This document shows, piece after piece, positions 47,052-54,841 of a stretch of DNA of 64,000 nt (positions are counted from its first letter, which is position 1; every line of letters starts with the position of its first letter). The DNA is from CAVYXZ01 sp963772595. GTDB taxonomy: Bacteria; Chloroflexota; Anaerolineae; Aggregatilineales; Phototrophicaceae. The stretch is taken from NCBI GenBank assembly GCA_963772595.1, contig CAVYXZ010000007.1, positions 1,550,001-1,614,000 of the forward strand, written 5' to 3'. The notes beneath the pieces were generated by a model. It saw only the letters and a program-made list of their open reading frames with translations, was not told the origin of the DNA and ran no database searches. Position numbers and translations under genes: made by a program.

Positions 47052-47607
47052 TCTGGTCGGGGCGACCGACTCGCCGCTCTACAGCTTCCGCAATGAGAAC
47101 CGCCTCTTCCCGGTGCTGGGCGCGGGCAATCCCGACGCGAACATCATTTTCATCGGCGAATCGCCGGGTAAGGTCGAGGCAGCGCAAGGCGTACCCTTTG
47201 TCGGTCCCAGCGGCGAGGTGCTGGACGAAATGCTCAACAGCATCGGCATCGACCGCGACGCCGTCTTCATCACCAATGTGCTGCTGGATCATCCGCCTGG
47301 CAGCCGTGACCCCCTGCCCGAAGAGATCGACTTCTATACGCCCTTCCTCGACCGCCTGATCGACATCATCCAGCCCAGCGTGATCGTGACGCTGGGGCGC
47401 TTCGCCATGGTCTACATGCTCAAAAAGCTCGATCTGCCGGAGAAACGCGGCAAGATCAGCCAGCTTCATGGCAAGCTCATCAAGGCGGCGATGCCTTACG
47501 GCGACATCCACGTCGTGCCGATGTATCACCCGGCGGTGGTGCTCTACACGGCCAGCCAGCGCGAGACGCTCAAGAAGGACTTCGAGAAGCTCAAGCTGTT
47601 CATTTAG
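46963..47607 (+). CDS. Uracil-DNA-glycosylase-superfamily protein (family 4/5-like) without iron-sulfur cysteines
   Basis: UDG-fold glycosylases excise damaged or modified bases from DNA. Motif A is intact as IIFIGESPGKVEAAQGVPFVGPSGEVLDEML, followed by VFITNVLLDHPPGSRDPLPEEIDFYTPFLDRLI, IVTLGRFAMVYML and motif B VVPMYHPAVVLY (His). Family 4 enzymes hold a 4Fe-4S cluster with four Cys (before motif A, in NVVKCRPP, and in xxCxPYL). Here those places read DSPLY, VLLDHPP and FYTPF, and the domain from VRDDLVG (47041) to the stop has no cysteine at all. Starts available to a separate gene are GTG 46963 and GTG 47041; neither has a convincing ribosome site, so a fusion with the TIR domain is favoured. 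Confidence 0.82.
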   Translation: MPARRVPSKCPSIPRRFAQKAAAIKAVRDDLVGATDSPLYSFRNENRLFPVLGAGNPDANIIFIGESPGKVEAAQGVPFVGPSGEVLDEMLNSIGIDRDAVFITNVLLDHPPGSRDPLPEEIDFYTPFLDRLIDIIQPSVIVTLGRFAMVYMLKKLDLPEKRGKISQLHGKLIKAAMPYGDIHVVPMYHPAVVLYTASQRETLKKDFEKLKLFI

Positions 47608-47657
47608 CCGCGATTGTCATGGGGGCACCATGCAGGCGCTTCCATGGACTTCCTTCC

Positions 47658-47700
47658 TGCTTGCCATATGGCCTAGACCTCTGTACTCTCTTATGAAATC
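47658..47700 (+). repeat. 43-bp direct repeat flanking the DinB pair, copy 1
   Basis: TGCTTGCCATATGGCCTAGA and the following 23 bases match 48777-48819 with about six mismatches. Copy 1 lies just before DinB-1 and copy 2 just after DinB-2, in the same orientation. Confidence 0.6.
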
Positions 47701-47740
47701 AGTGTGCGAACAGGACATTTTATTCAGGAGACAACACGAG

Positions 47741-48214
47741 GTGGATCAAATCTCGAAAGATCATTTTCTTGAGGCTTTTTTGTCGATTATGACCGAGACC
47801 TTTGAACACGGACGCGCGGGTTATCTGGACCGGGGAACGTCCATCTTCGAGACTCTGGCGACCCTCACGGCGGCGGAAGCGTCGCGTCCGGTTTCGGCTG
47901 ACTGTGCCACGATTGCCGCCCATGTGGCGCATATGACGGTCGCGCTGGATTTCAGTCTGCATTTGTTTCGGGGCGAACGCCTTCAGGTCGATTGGGGCGA
48001 GATCTGGCGCGAGGTCCATGCGGTCACGGACGAAGAATGGCGCGCCAGTCAAGCACGCTTGCAGGAAATCTATGCGGCCTTTGTGGAGGTAGCTAAACAA
48101 ACGCGCTGGCAAGACGTCCAAGAGATCGAAGGCGCACTGGAGGTCTTAACGCATAATGCCTATCATTTGGGCGAGATTCGTCATGCGCTGTGTACGGTCA
48201 AGCCAGATCGTTAA
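47741..48214 (+). CDS. DinB-family protein 1
   Basis: 157 residues from GTG 47741 (AGGAG lies 11 bases upstream); the frame is open to 47468 but that part overlaps the UDG gene. DinB proteins are four-helix bundles with a metal held by His residues, related to thiol-S-transferases. The expected His are in CATIAAHVAHMTVAL and THNAYHLGEIRHAL. No redox partner is encoded nearby. The second DinB protein starts 15 bp downstream, so the two are co-transcribed and may work together. Confidence 0.7.
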   Translation: MDQISKDHFLEAFLSIMTETFEHGRAGYLDRGTSIFETLATLTAAEASRPVSADCATIAAHVAHMTVALDFSLHLFRGERLQVDWGEIWREVHAVTDEEWRASQARLQEIYAAFVEVAKQTRWQDVQEIEGALEVLTHNAYHLGEIRHALCTVKPDR

Positions 48215-48228
48215 AGGCAGGCATTCCA

Positions 48229-48756
48229 ATGGACAGCAATCAGCAAACCGGCCTCTGGGAGCAGTTTGGCGCTGCGATTGACTATCTCGAAAAGACCATT
48301 GACGCCTGCCCGGACTCGCTCTGGCTGGCTCCGCTGTGGCAGACACCGGACATGCCGCCGGAGTTCGCGCAGTTCTGGTATGTCAGCTATCACACGCTGT
48401 TCTGGCTGGACCTGTACCTGACCGGCGCTGAAGAAGGCTTTCTGCCCCCGGCCCCCTTCACTCTGATCGAACAGTACCGAGATGGCCCGCTGCCGGACCG
48501 CGTCTATACCAAGGCTGAACTGCTGGCCTATCTGCACGACTGCACCCAGCGCTGCCGGGCGACAATTGAGTCCCTGACCGACGAAACCGCCGAACGGCCC
48601 TGCTCCTTTAGCTGGGGCGATTGCAGCTTCTTCGAACTGCTCATCTACAATCTGCGGCACGTGCATGGTCATGCCTCCCAGTTGAATATGCTGCTGGGTC
48701 AGCACGGCGTGCCCACGCCGGACTATCGCACGCGAGTCACGCGCAAAGCCCGCTGA
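48229..48756 (+). CDS. DinB-family protein 2
   Basis: 175 residues from the ATG at 48229. His-containing helices WYVSYHTLFWLDLYLTG and LIYNLRHVHGHASQLNMLLGQHG match the DinB/DUF664 metal site, and the middle reads YLHDCTQRCRATIESLTDETAERP. It belongs to a different subfamily from DinB-1 (low similarity). Function unknown; likely a metal-dependent thiol or small-molecule enzyme in the cytoplasm. Confidence 0.7.
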   Translation: MDSNQQTGLWEQFGAAIDYLEKTIDACPDSLWLAPLWQTPDMPPEFAQFWYVSYHTLFWLDLYLTGAEEGFLPPAPFTLIEQYRDGPLPDRVYTKAELLAYLHDCTQRCRATIESLTDETAERPCSFSWGDCSFFELLIYNLRHVHGHASQLNMLLGQHGVPTPDYRTRVTRKAR

Positions 48757-48776
48757 GGCCGGTTTTGCGAATTCTC

Positions 48777-48819
48777 TGCTTGCCACATCGCCTAAAGCTC
48801 TGTACGCTCTTATGAAATC
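48777..48819 (+). repeat. 43-bp direct repeat flanking the DinB pair, copy 2
   Basis: Partner of 47658-47700; starts TGCTTGCCACATCGCCTAAA. It lies 20 bp after the DinB-2 stop. Confidence 0.6.
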
Positions 48820-48876
48820 TCATCAAGCATTGTGATAACCGCCCAGCGGATATGGCACCCCGTATCCCCACAAACG

Positions 48877-48900
48877 GTAGGGGCACAGCCTGCTGTGCCC
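48877..48900. repeat. GTAGGG-type palindromic repeat, copy 4
   Basis: GTAGGGGCACAGCCTGCTGT followed by GCCC, with GGGCACAGC pairing to GCTGTGCCC around a 2-base overlap. It is located 46 bp before the adenine deaminase ATG and could fold in its leader RNA. Confidence 0.55.
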
Positions 48901-48946
48901 GCTGCACAGTTAAATTGGGCGCACATCGCAGCAGGAGGAACACAGA

Positions 48947-50737
48947 ATGCGCAAAGCCTGGCATGAGGTCACGACGATTCTGGTCGATGTCGCTACCGGA
49001 CGCGCCCCGGCAGATCTGGTGATTCGCGGCGGCCAATGGGTCAACGTCCTGACGCGCGAAGTCATCCCGGCCACCGATATCGCCGTCGCTGCCGGACGAA
49101 TCGCCTACATCGGCCCGGATGCGTCCTACTGCACCGGCAGCTCAACTCAGGTGATCGAGGCCGAGGGCCGCTATATGATGCCCGGCCTGACCGATGCGCA
49201 CATGCACGTCGAGAGCAGTATGTGTACCATCACCGAGTACGTGCGCGCCGTGATTCCGCATGGCACAACGGCCATCTTTGCCGATCCACACGAGATCGCC
49301 AACGTCTTCGGCCTGGATGGCGTGCGCCTGATGCTCGATGAAGCGGCGCAGATGCCGATCAACGTCTTCGTGCAGATGCCCTCCTGCGTGCCCTCGGCCC
49401 CTGGCCTGGAACGCCCCGGCGCGACGATTGGGCCGGAGGACGTGGCAGCGGCCATGCAGTGGGACGGCATCATCGGCCTGGGCGAGATGATGAACTTCCC
49501 CGGCGTGTTTAACAACGATGCCAATATGCACGCCGAGATGGCGATCACCATGCGCGCCGGAAAGACCGTCGGCGGCCATTATTCGACCCCCGACCTGGGG
49601 CCGCATTTTCACGGCTATGTGGCCGGTGGCCCGGCAGACGACCACGAGAACACCCGCGAGATCGACGCCGTCGAACGCGCCCGGCGGGGCCTGCGCCCGA
49701 TGATGCGCCTGGGGTCCGCCTGGTATGACATTGAAGCGCAGATTGGGGCCATCACCGAACGCGGCCTGGATCCGCGCCAGTTCATTCTCTGCACCGACGA
49801 CGTTCACGCCGGGACGCTCATCAGCGAGGGCCACATGGACCGCGTGCTGCGCCATGCCGTTGATTTGGGCTGCGATCCGCTGATCGCCTTGCAGATGATG
49901 ACCATCAACACCGCGCAGCATTTCAGCGTGGACCGCGACCTGGGCAGCCTCGCGCCGGGCCGTTATGCCGATCTGGTCCTCAGCGAGAGCCTGGACGACT
50001 TCGCCGCCAGCATGGTTATCAGCAACGGTGTGCTGCTGGCCGAAGACGGCGCGCTGCGCATCGACCTGCCCGCTTACCAGCACGACCCGCGCTTCAAGCA
50101 CTCGGTCCACGTCAAAGGCAAGGTCACGGCGGAGCGCTTCCGCGTCCCGGCCCCGGCGGGTGCTGAAACCGTCACCGCGCATGTCATCGGCGTGATCGAG
50201 AATCAGGCCCCGACCGAGCATCTGACTGGCGGAACTGGCGGTGCAGGATGCTCAGGTGCTGCCGGATCTCGCGAACGATGTGCTGCGAGTCGCCCTCGTC
50301 GAGCGGCACCGGGGCACGGGCGAGATCGTCAACGGCTTCGTGCATGGCTTCGGCTTCAATGTCCCCTGCGCGATGGCGGCGACGGTGGCCCACGACAGCC
50401 ATCACCTGCTGGTGGTCGGCAGCAGCGAGACGGACATGGCCCTGGCGGTCAACACCCTGGCCGAGGTCGGCGGCGGCGTGGTCGTCGTGCGTGAGGGCGA
50501 GGTGCTGGCCCTGGTCGAACTGCCCATCGCGGGCCTGATGTCGGATGAACGCGCCGAGATCGTCGCCGAGAAATCCGAGCGGATGCTGCACGCCATGCGC
50601 GACTGCGGCTGCACGCTCACAACGCCAATATGCAGCTCTGCCTGCTGGCGCTGGTCGTCATCCCGGAACTGCGCATCTCGGACCTGGGACTGGTGGACGT
50701 GATGCGCTTCGAGCATATCCCGGTGATTACCTCATGA
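48947..50737 (+). CDS. adeC: Adenine deaminase (AdeC/YfaU-type), frame-broken near the C-terminus
   Basis: Hydrolyses adenine to hypoxanthine and ammonia in purine salvage. About 596 residues after correction. N-terminal beta-sandwich PADLVIRGGQWVNVLTREVIP. Metal-binding motif GLTDAHMHVESSMCTITEYVRAVIPHGTTAIFADPHEIANV is diagnostic for AdeC; the FILCTDDVHAGTLISEGH and VGGHYSTPDLGPHFHGY elements carry further ligands. The C-terminal domain (IVNGFVHGFGFNVPCAMAATVAHDSHHLLVVG, VVREGEVLALVELPIAGLMSD) is split off by a break at 50230 (ACT-G-GCGGAA). A second break near 50620 precedes HNANMQLCLLALVVIPELRISDLGLVDV. The ATG has a GGAGGAA site. The stop overlaps the next ATG (ATGA). Confidence 0.88.
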
Positions 50738-51948
50738 CGCCCGTGCCCGCGCAGAAATGGCGCAGTCTGCTGCTGCTCTCGCTGGCGGAACTGCTGGCGA
50801 TGGCGGTCTGGTTTTCGGCCTCAGCCGTGGTCCCGGCCCTGACCGCTGCCTGGAATCTGGACGCCAACGGGCAGGCATGGCTGACCATGTCGGTGCAGAT
50901 CGGCTTCGTCGTGGGGGCCTTCGGCTCGGCGGTGTTGACTCTGGCGGATCGCATTCCGGCGCGGCGCTTCTTCACCGTCTCGGCCTTCGCGGCGGCGGCC
51001 TGCACCGCGCTGATCCCCCTGCTGGCGCATGGGCTTGCGCTGGCGCTGCTGCTGCGCTTCCTGACCGGCGTGTTTCTGGCGGGCGTCTACCCGGTCGGCA
51101 TGAAGATCATGACCACCTGGACCCGTGAGGATCGCGGCCTGGGCATCGGTCTGCTGGTGGGCGCGCTGACGGTGGGTTCGGCCTCACCGCATCTGCTGAA
51201 CGTCTTCGGCGGCGTGCAGGATTGGCCGCCCGTGCTGTATCTGGCGGCAGGTTCCGCCGCCTTAGGGGCCGTGATCGCGCTGCGCTTCGTCTACGAAGGG
51301 CCCTACACCAGCGCCTCACCGCGCTTCCAGTGGTCGCACATCGGCCACATTTTCCGTGACCGTGACGTGATGCTGGCGAACCTGGGCTACCTGGGGCACA
51401 TGTGGGAGCTCTACGCCATGTGGTCCTGGATCCCGGCCTTTCTGATCGCCAGCTTCGCCAAGACGGGCATCGACGCCGTCTTCGGCAGTCTGATGGCCTT
51501 CGCGGTGATCGCGGTCGGCGGGCTGGGCAGTGTGCTGGCGGGCAAACTGGCCGATCAAGTGGGCCGCACGACCATTACCACGATCTCGCTGGCCGTCAGC
51601 GGAACCTGCGCGCTGCTTATCGGCACGCTCTACGGCGGCAGTCCGCTGCTGCTCTCGCTGGTCGCGCTGATCTGGGGCTTCGCCATCGTGGCCGATTCGG
51701 CGCAGTTCTCGGCCTGCGTCAGCGAACTGGCGGATAAGCAGCTGGTCGGCACGGCGCTCACGCTGCAAACCAGCATGGGCTTCCTGCTGACTCTGGTGAC
51801 GATCCGCTCGATCCCCAGCCTTCAGGCGGCGCTCGGCTGGCAGTGGGCCTTCGCCTTCCTGGCGCTGGGGCCGGTGGTGGGCATCCTCGCCATGCAGATT
51901 CTGCGGCGCTCCCCGGCGGCGCTCAAGCTGGCGGCAGGGCATCGCTAG
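50734..51948 (+). CDS. Major facilitator superfamily transporter
   Basis: 404 residues, twelve membrane helices (for example LLSLAELLAMAVWFSASAVVPAL, FLTGVFLAGVYPVGMKIMTTW with the motif-A-like loop DRGLGIGLLVG, and VLAGKLADQVGRTTITTISLAV for the second-half GxxxDxxGR motif). Its ATG overlaps the adenine deaminase stop by four bases, so it is translated together with it. A role in moving adenine, hypoxanthine or a related base is a reasonable guess from this coupling only. Confidence 0.82.
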   Translation: MTPVPAQKWRSLLLLSLAELLAMAVWFSASAVVPALTAAWNLDANGQAWLTMSVQIGFVVGAFGSAVLTLADRIPARRFFTVSAFAAAACTALIPLLAHGLALALLLRFLTGVFLAGVYPVGMKIMTTWTREDRGLGIGLLVGALTVGSASPHLLNVFGGVQDWPPVLYLAAGSAALGAVIALRFVYEGPYTSASPRFQWSHIGHIFRDRDVMLANLGYLGHMWELYAMWSWIPAFLIASFAKTGIDAVFGSLMAFAVIAVGGLGSVLAGKLADQVGRTTITTISLAVSGTCALLIGTLYGGSPLLLSLVALIWGFAIVADSAQFSACVSELADKQLVGTALTLQTSMGFLLTLVTIRSIPSLQAALGWQWAFAFLALGPVVGILAMQILRRSPAALKLAAGHR

Positions 51949-52104
51949 CGCAGCGTCATACCGCTTAGGTCCGTTTCGCCAGCGCCTCCATGATACAATC
52001 AACCGTGCCAGGCCGCACGTCCCTCAGCCTGCACACACGACAATCATCATCGCCAGAGCCTCGCGGTTCTGGGCAAAAGACGTTTCCTACAGGAGAGCCT
52101 TGAC

Positions 52105-53022
52105 ATGAATACTGTACCGCTCGCAAACTGCGACCTCGAAGCTTCCGAAATCTCGCTGGGCTGTATGCGCATCGCCTCGCTGAGCAATCAGGAAATCTCC
52201 CGACTGATCCACACGGCGCTGGATGAAGGCGTGAACTTCTTCGACCATGCCGATATTTATGGCGGCGGGCAATCCGAAGCGAAGTTTGCCGAATCGCTGC
52301 CCATGACCGCGGATCTGCGTGAAAAGATGATCCTCCAGAGCAAATGCGGCATTCGCAAGGGGGCCTTCGACTTTTCCAAAACGCATATTCTGGAAGCGGT
52401 CGATGGCAGCTTGAAGCGCTTGCAAACCGATTACCTGGATGTGCTGCTGCTGCACCGGCCCGATGCGCTGGTGGAACCGGAAGAGGTCGCTGAAGCTTTC
52501 ACCATCCTGCAAGACAGCGGCAAGGTCAAGTATTTCGGCGTCAGCAACCAGAACCCGATGCAGATTGCGCTGCTGAAGCGCTATGTCAAGCAGCCCATCA
52601 TCTTCAACCAGCTTCAGTTCAGCATCACCAACACCGGCATGATCGACGCGGGCATTAACGTGAATATGGAGATCGACCGCTCGATTAACCGGGATGGCAG
52701 CATTCTGGATTACTGCCGCCTCAACGACATCACCATTCAGCCCTGGTCGCCTTTCCAGTACGGCTTCTTCGACGGTGTCTTCCTGGATAATGAGAATTTC
52801 CCCGAACTCAACCAGACTATCGACGAAATCGCCGCGGCTTACGAGGTCACGAATACCGCGATTGCGATTGCCTGGATTCTACGCCATCCCGCGCGGATGC
52901 AGCCCATCGTCGGCACCACCAACCCAGATCGTGTGAAGGCGATCAGCAAGGCCTCCGGTATCCGCCTGACCCGCGACGAATGGTACGCCATCTATCTGGC
53001 GGCGGGCAATAAGCTGCCCTGA
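52105..53022 (+). CDS. Aldo/keto reductase (YdhF-like)
   Basis: 305 residues, TIM-barrel NAD(P)H-dependent oxidoreductase. The catalytic tetrad is visible: Asp and Tyr in NFFDHADIYGGG, Lys in MILQSKCGI, and His in LLLHRPDALV. The C-terminal cofactor region is HPARMQPIVGTTNPDRV (GTTNPxR, as in the YdhF/AKR11-like branch). The helix SKTHILEAVDGSLKRLQTDYLDVLLLHRPD is family-typical. ATG preceded by AGGAGAG. Reduces small aldehydes or ketones; the natural substrate is unknown. It converges with the next gene with an 11-bp gap. Confidence 0.88.
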   Translation: MNTVPLANCDLEASEISLGCMRIASLSNQEISRLIHTALDEGVNFFDHADIYGGGQSEAKFAESLPMTADLREKMILQSKCGIRKGAFDFSKTHILEAVDGSLKRLQTDYLDVLLLHRPDALVEPEEVAEAFTILQDSGKVKYFGVSNQNPMQIALLKRYVKQPIIFNQLQFSITNTGMIDAGINVNMEIDRSINRDGSILDYCRLNDITIQPWSPFQYGFFDGVFLDNENFPELNQTIDEIAAAYEVTNTAIAIAWILRHPARMQPIVGTTNPDRVKAISKASGIRLTRDEWYAIYLAAGNKLP

Positions 53023-53033
53023 TCCCGAAGGTT

Positions 53034-53765
53034 TTAACTGCCAGCACTCACATAGCTCAGATCACTGAGACCGAGGTCGGCCAGCGGAACGGTGACTTTC
53101 TGGATGCCCGCTGCATAGGGCGCGACCTGATAGGGGGGAAAGTAAAAGGTGATCCCATCGGGCGCGAGGGTCCAGAACTGGAAGTTGGCCGCATCAGCCG
53201 TGTAGCCTTCGGGAAAAGTGGCATCCGCGCCGAGACGGTCTTCGAGCGTTTTCGCGGCAAAACTGGCAATCGTATCATAGGGCACCGTCCCCCCGCTGAA
53301 GAGGTCGGCGAGGGCAAGCTCACGCCCGGTGCTGAGGTCGAAGTTCATGGTCCGCAGGGCGGTATTCCCGTGTGCGCCACCGGTGAATTCGTAATCATAG
53401 AAAATCACGCTGATGAGCGAATCCGTCTGGGCAGCGATGTCATAGCTCACGTAAAGCTCCCAGTTAAAGACCGGGCTGGGCGCGAAGCCGCTGCTCTGGG
53501 CCATAGTCATGAAATTCTGGCGTACCTGATCGTAGTAGCTGTCCACTTCATCGCTAATGAAGGAATAGTCCACCAGTTCCAGGGGATACTCCATCTTCAG
53601 GTCAAGGTTCATATGCTGCTGGCACTGCCCGGTTTTGTCATCAATGGTGCCGTTGTGGCTGAAACAGAGTTGTTCTGCCGGCGTATCCGTCGGCATCGTA
53701 TCCTGAGCCGAAACAGAGACGCCGAAGGTGAACATGAGGGCAATCAAAAGCACTGTGCGTCGCAT
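53034..53765 (-). CDS. Secreted DUF4163/DUF3298 protein (RsiV-like extracellular domain)
   Basis: 243 residues from 53765 (MRRTVLLIALMFTFGVSVSAQD is a signal peptide; the open frame begins 20 codons earlier without support). The DUF4163 part is MKLEYPLELVDYSF-like (YPLELVDYSFISDEVDSYYDQVRQNFM), then DUF3298 with FYDYEFTGGAHGNTALRTMNFDLSTGRELALADLF and ITFYFPPYQVAPYAAGIQKVTVPLADL. In RsiV this domain binds lysozyme; here no anti-sigma part or membrane helix follows, so it is a stand-alone exported protein. Two Cys occur near the N-terminus (EQLCFSHNGTIDDKTGQCQQH). Confidence 0.78.
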   Translation of the reverse strand: MRRTVLLIALMFTFGVSVSAQDTMPTDTPAEQLCFSHNGTIDDKTGQCQQHMNLDLKMEYPLELVDYSFISDEVDSYYDQVRQNFMTMAQSSGFAPSPVFNWELYVSYDIAAQTDSLISVIFYDYEFTGGAHGNTALRTMNFDLSTGRELALADLFSGGTVPYDTIASFAAKTLEDRLGADATFPEGYTADAANFQFWTLAPDGITFYFPPYQVAPYAAGIQKVTVPLADLGLSDLSYVSAGS

Positions 53766-53973
53766 GGTGGTTTCCTGAGCTTTCCTATCGCTAAACAAGC
53801 ATCTGCCATAGTACACGCTGCACATTAGACGCCGGTAAAAATAAGCCCACGTTTCACCTGCCCTCGGCTTGCGGACTCTATGGGCAAAGGACAGGAACTT
53901 GAGCCTGTTCGGTGGGAAGGATCATAAGTCAGCAAGAATACGATCACAGTTTGTCAGTGGTTTTGCAGTCGGA

Positions 53974-54387
53974 TTAGAGGTTTTCAGCAGCTTCCCAGTC
54001 TTCAATCTGTAAACCCGATACGCGGCTAAATTCACCGACGTTATGAGTGACGAGAATGAGGTCATTTGCCTGTGCAATCGCCGCGATGAGCAGGTCATAC
54101 GGCCCAATGGGCGTTCCGAGACGTGCCAAGTCAGCACGGATACGAGCTGCATGGAAATGTGCTCGATCATCAAACGGCAATGATACAAAACGATCAAGAA
54201 ACATTGCTTGCTCTGCCAGAGTCTTTTCAACAGAATTACTGCGCAGTGCTCCATAACGCAGTTCAAACTTGACCACACTCGACACACAAATGTCCGCTTC
54301 TGCCGTCTTGTTAAGGCGCTCGAACACTGCCTGAGACCGGCCAGTCAGATAGCGAATACAAGTATTCGTATCCAGCAGGTACTTCAT
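53974..54387 (-). CDS. vapC: VapC-type PIN-domain toxin ribonuclease
   Basis: 137 residues with the PIN acidic residues in MKYLLDTNTCIRYL (Asp), SSVVKFELRYGAL (Glu), IGPYDLLIAAIA (Asp) and VTHNVGEFSRVSGLQIEDW (Asn/Glu). VapC toxins cut tRNA or rRNA unless held by VapB. The ATG (complement of 54385-54387) overlaps what was the antitoxin stop codon as ATGA, as in intact vapBC operons. All catalytic positions are present, so the toxin looks active while its antitoxin is shortened. Confidence 0.85.
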   Translation of the reverse strand: MKYLLDTNTCIRYLTGRSQAVFERLNKTAEADICVSSVVKFELRYGALRSNSVEKTLAEQAMFLDRFVSLPFDDRAHFHAARIRADLARLGTPIGPYDLLIAAIAQANDLILVTHNVGEFSRVSGLQIEDWEAAENL

Positions 54388-54611
54388 TCTAGTGGCTCAC
54401 GGGTTTCATAGTCGCCCTGGTCCCAGCGTTAAATCGGGGTGTCGCGCAAGGAGCCATAAGTTTGGCGGAGGAATTCGTGCCAGTCTGAGGCAGATGCTGG
54501 CTGCCCCTGTTGTTCTTCTTCCAGAGAATGCAGGAGTTGTTTGACCAAGCGCCATTTTCCAGCAGCGGGTAATTGTTCAGCTTCATGAATCAGATCGTCC
54601 AGCTTCATCAT
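54384..54611 (-). pseudogene. vapB: VapB-type antitoxin with premature stop
   Basis: The ATG at 54611 follows AGGAG (8 bases upstream). The reading frame gives MMKLDDLIHEAEQLPAAGKW...LRQTYGSLRDTPI and then a TAA at 54429-54431. The same frame continues after the stop as RWDQGDYETREPLE and ends at 54384-54386, overlapping the toxin start. Without the TAA (a CAA codon would need one C-to-T change) the protein has 75 residues and the common antitoxin ending GSLxDxPIxRxxQGxYExREPLE. As it stands it has 60 residues and lacks the C-terminal toxin-binding tail. Confidence 0.7.
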
Positions 54612-54841
54612 AGCGACAACTCCTGAAACTCCCTGCCAAAACCTTCTTCCCTCGTATGCTACACCACAAGCATACCTCAAGTAAGAACGGGCTTCACCTA
54701 TCTATACGGATCAGGATGCGCGTGAGCGGTACGCGCGTGCTGCTAGACTTGGTCGATGCGCAATATCCAGCAGATGGAGACAGACACTGAACGCCGCTAG
54801 CAGGAGATCAAGTCTCAGTATGTCTTCAGGATCACGAGGTC

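Noticed and set aside
53922..54287. Second ORF over the toxin gene
   Set aside because: Shadow frame of vapC; lacks PIN residues and a ribosome site.
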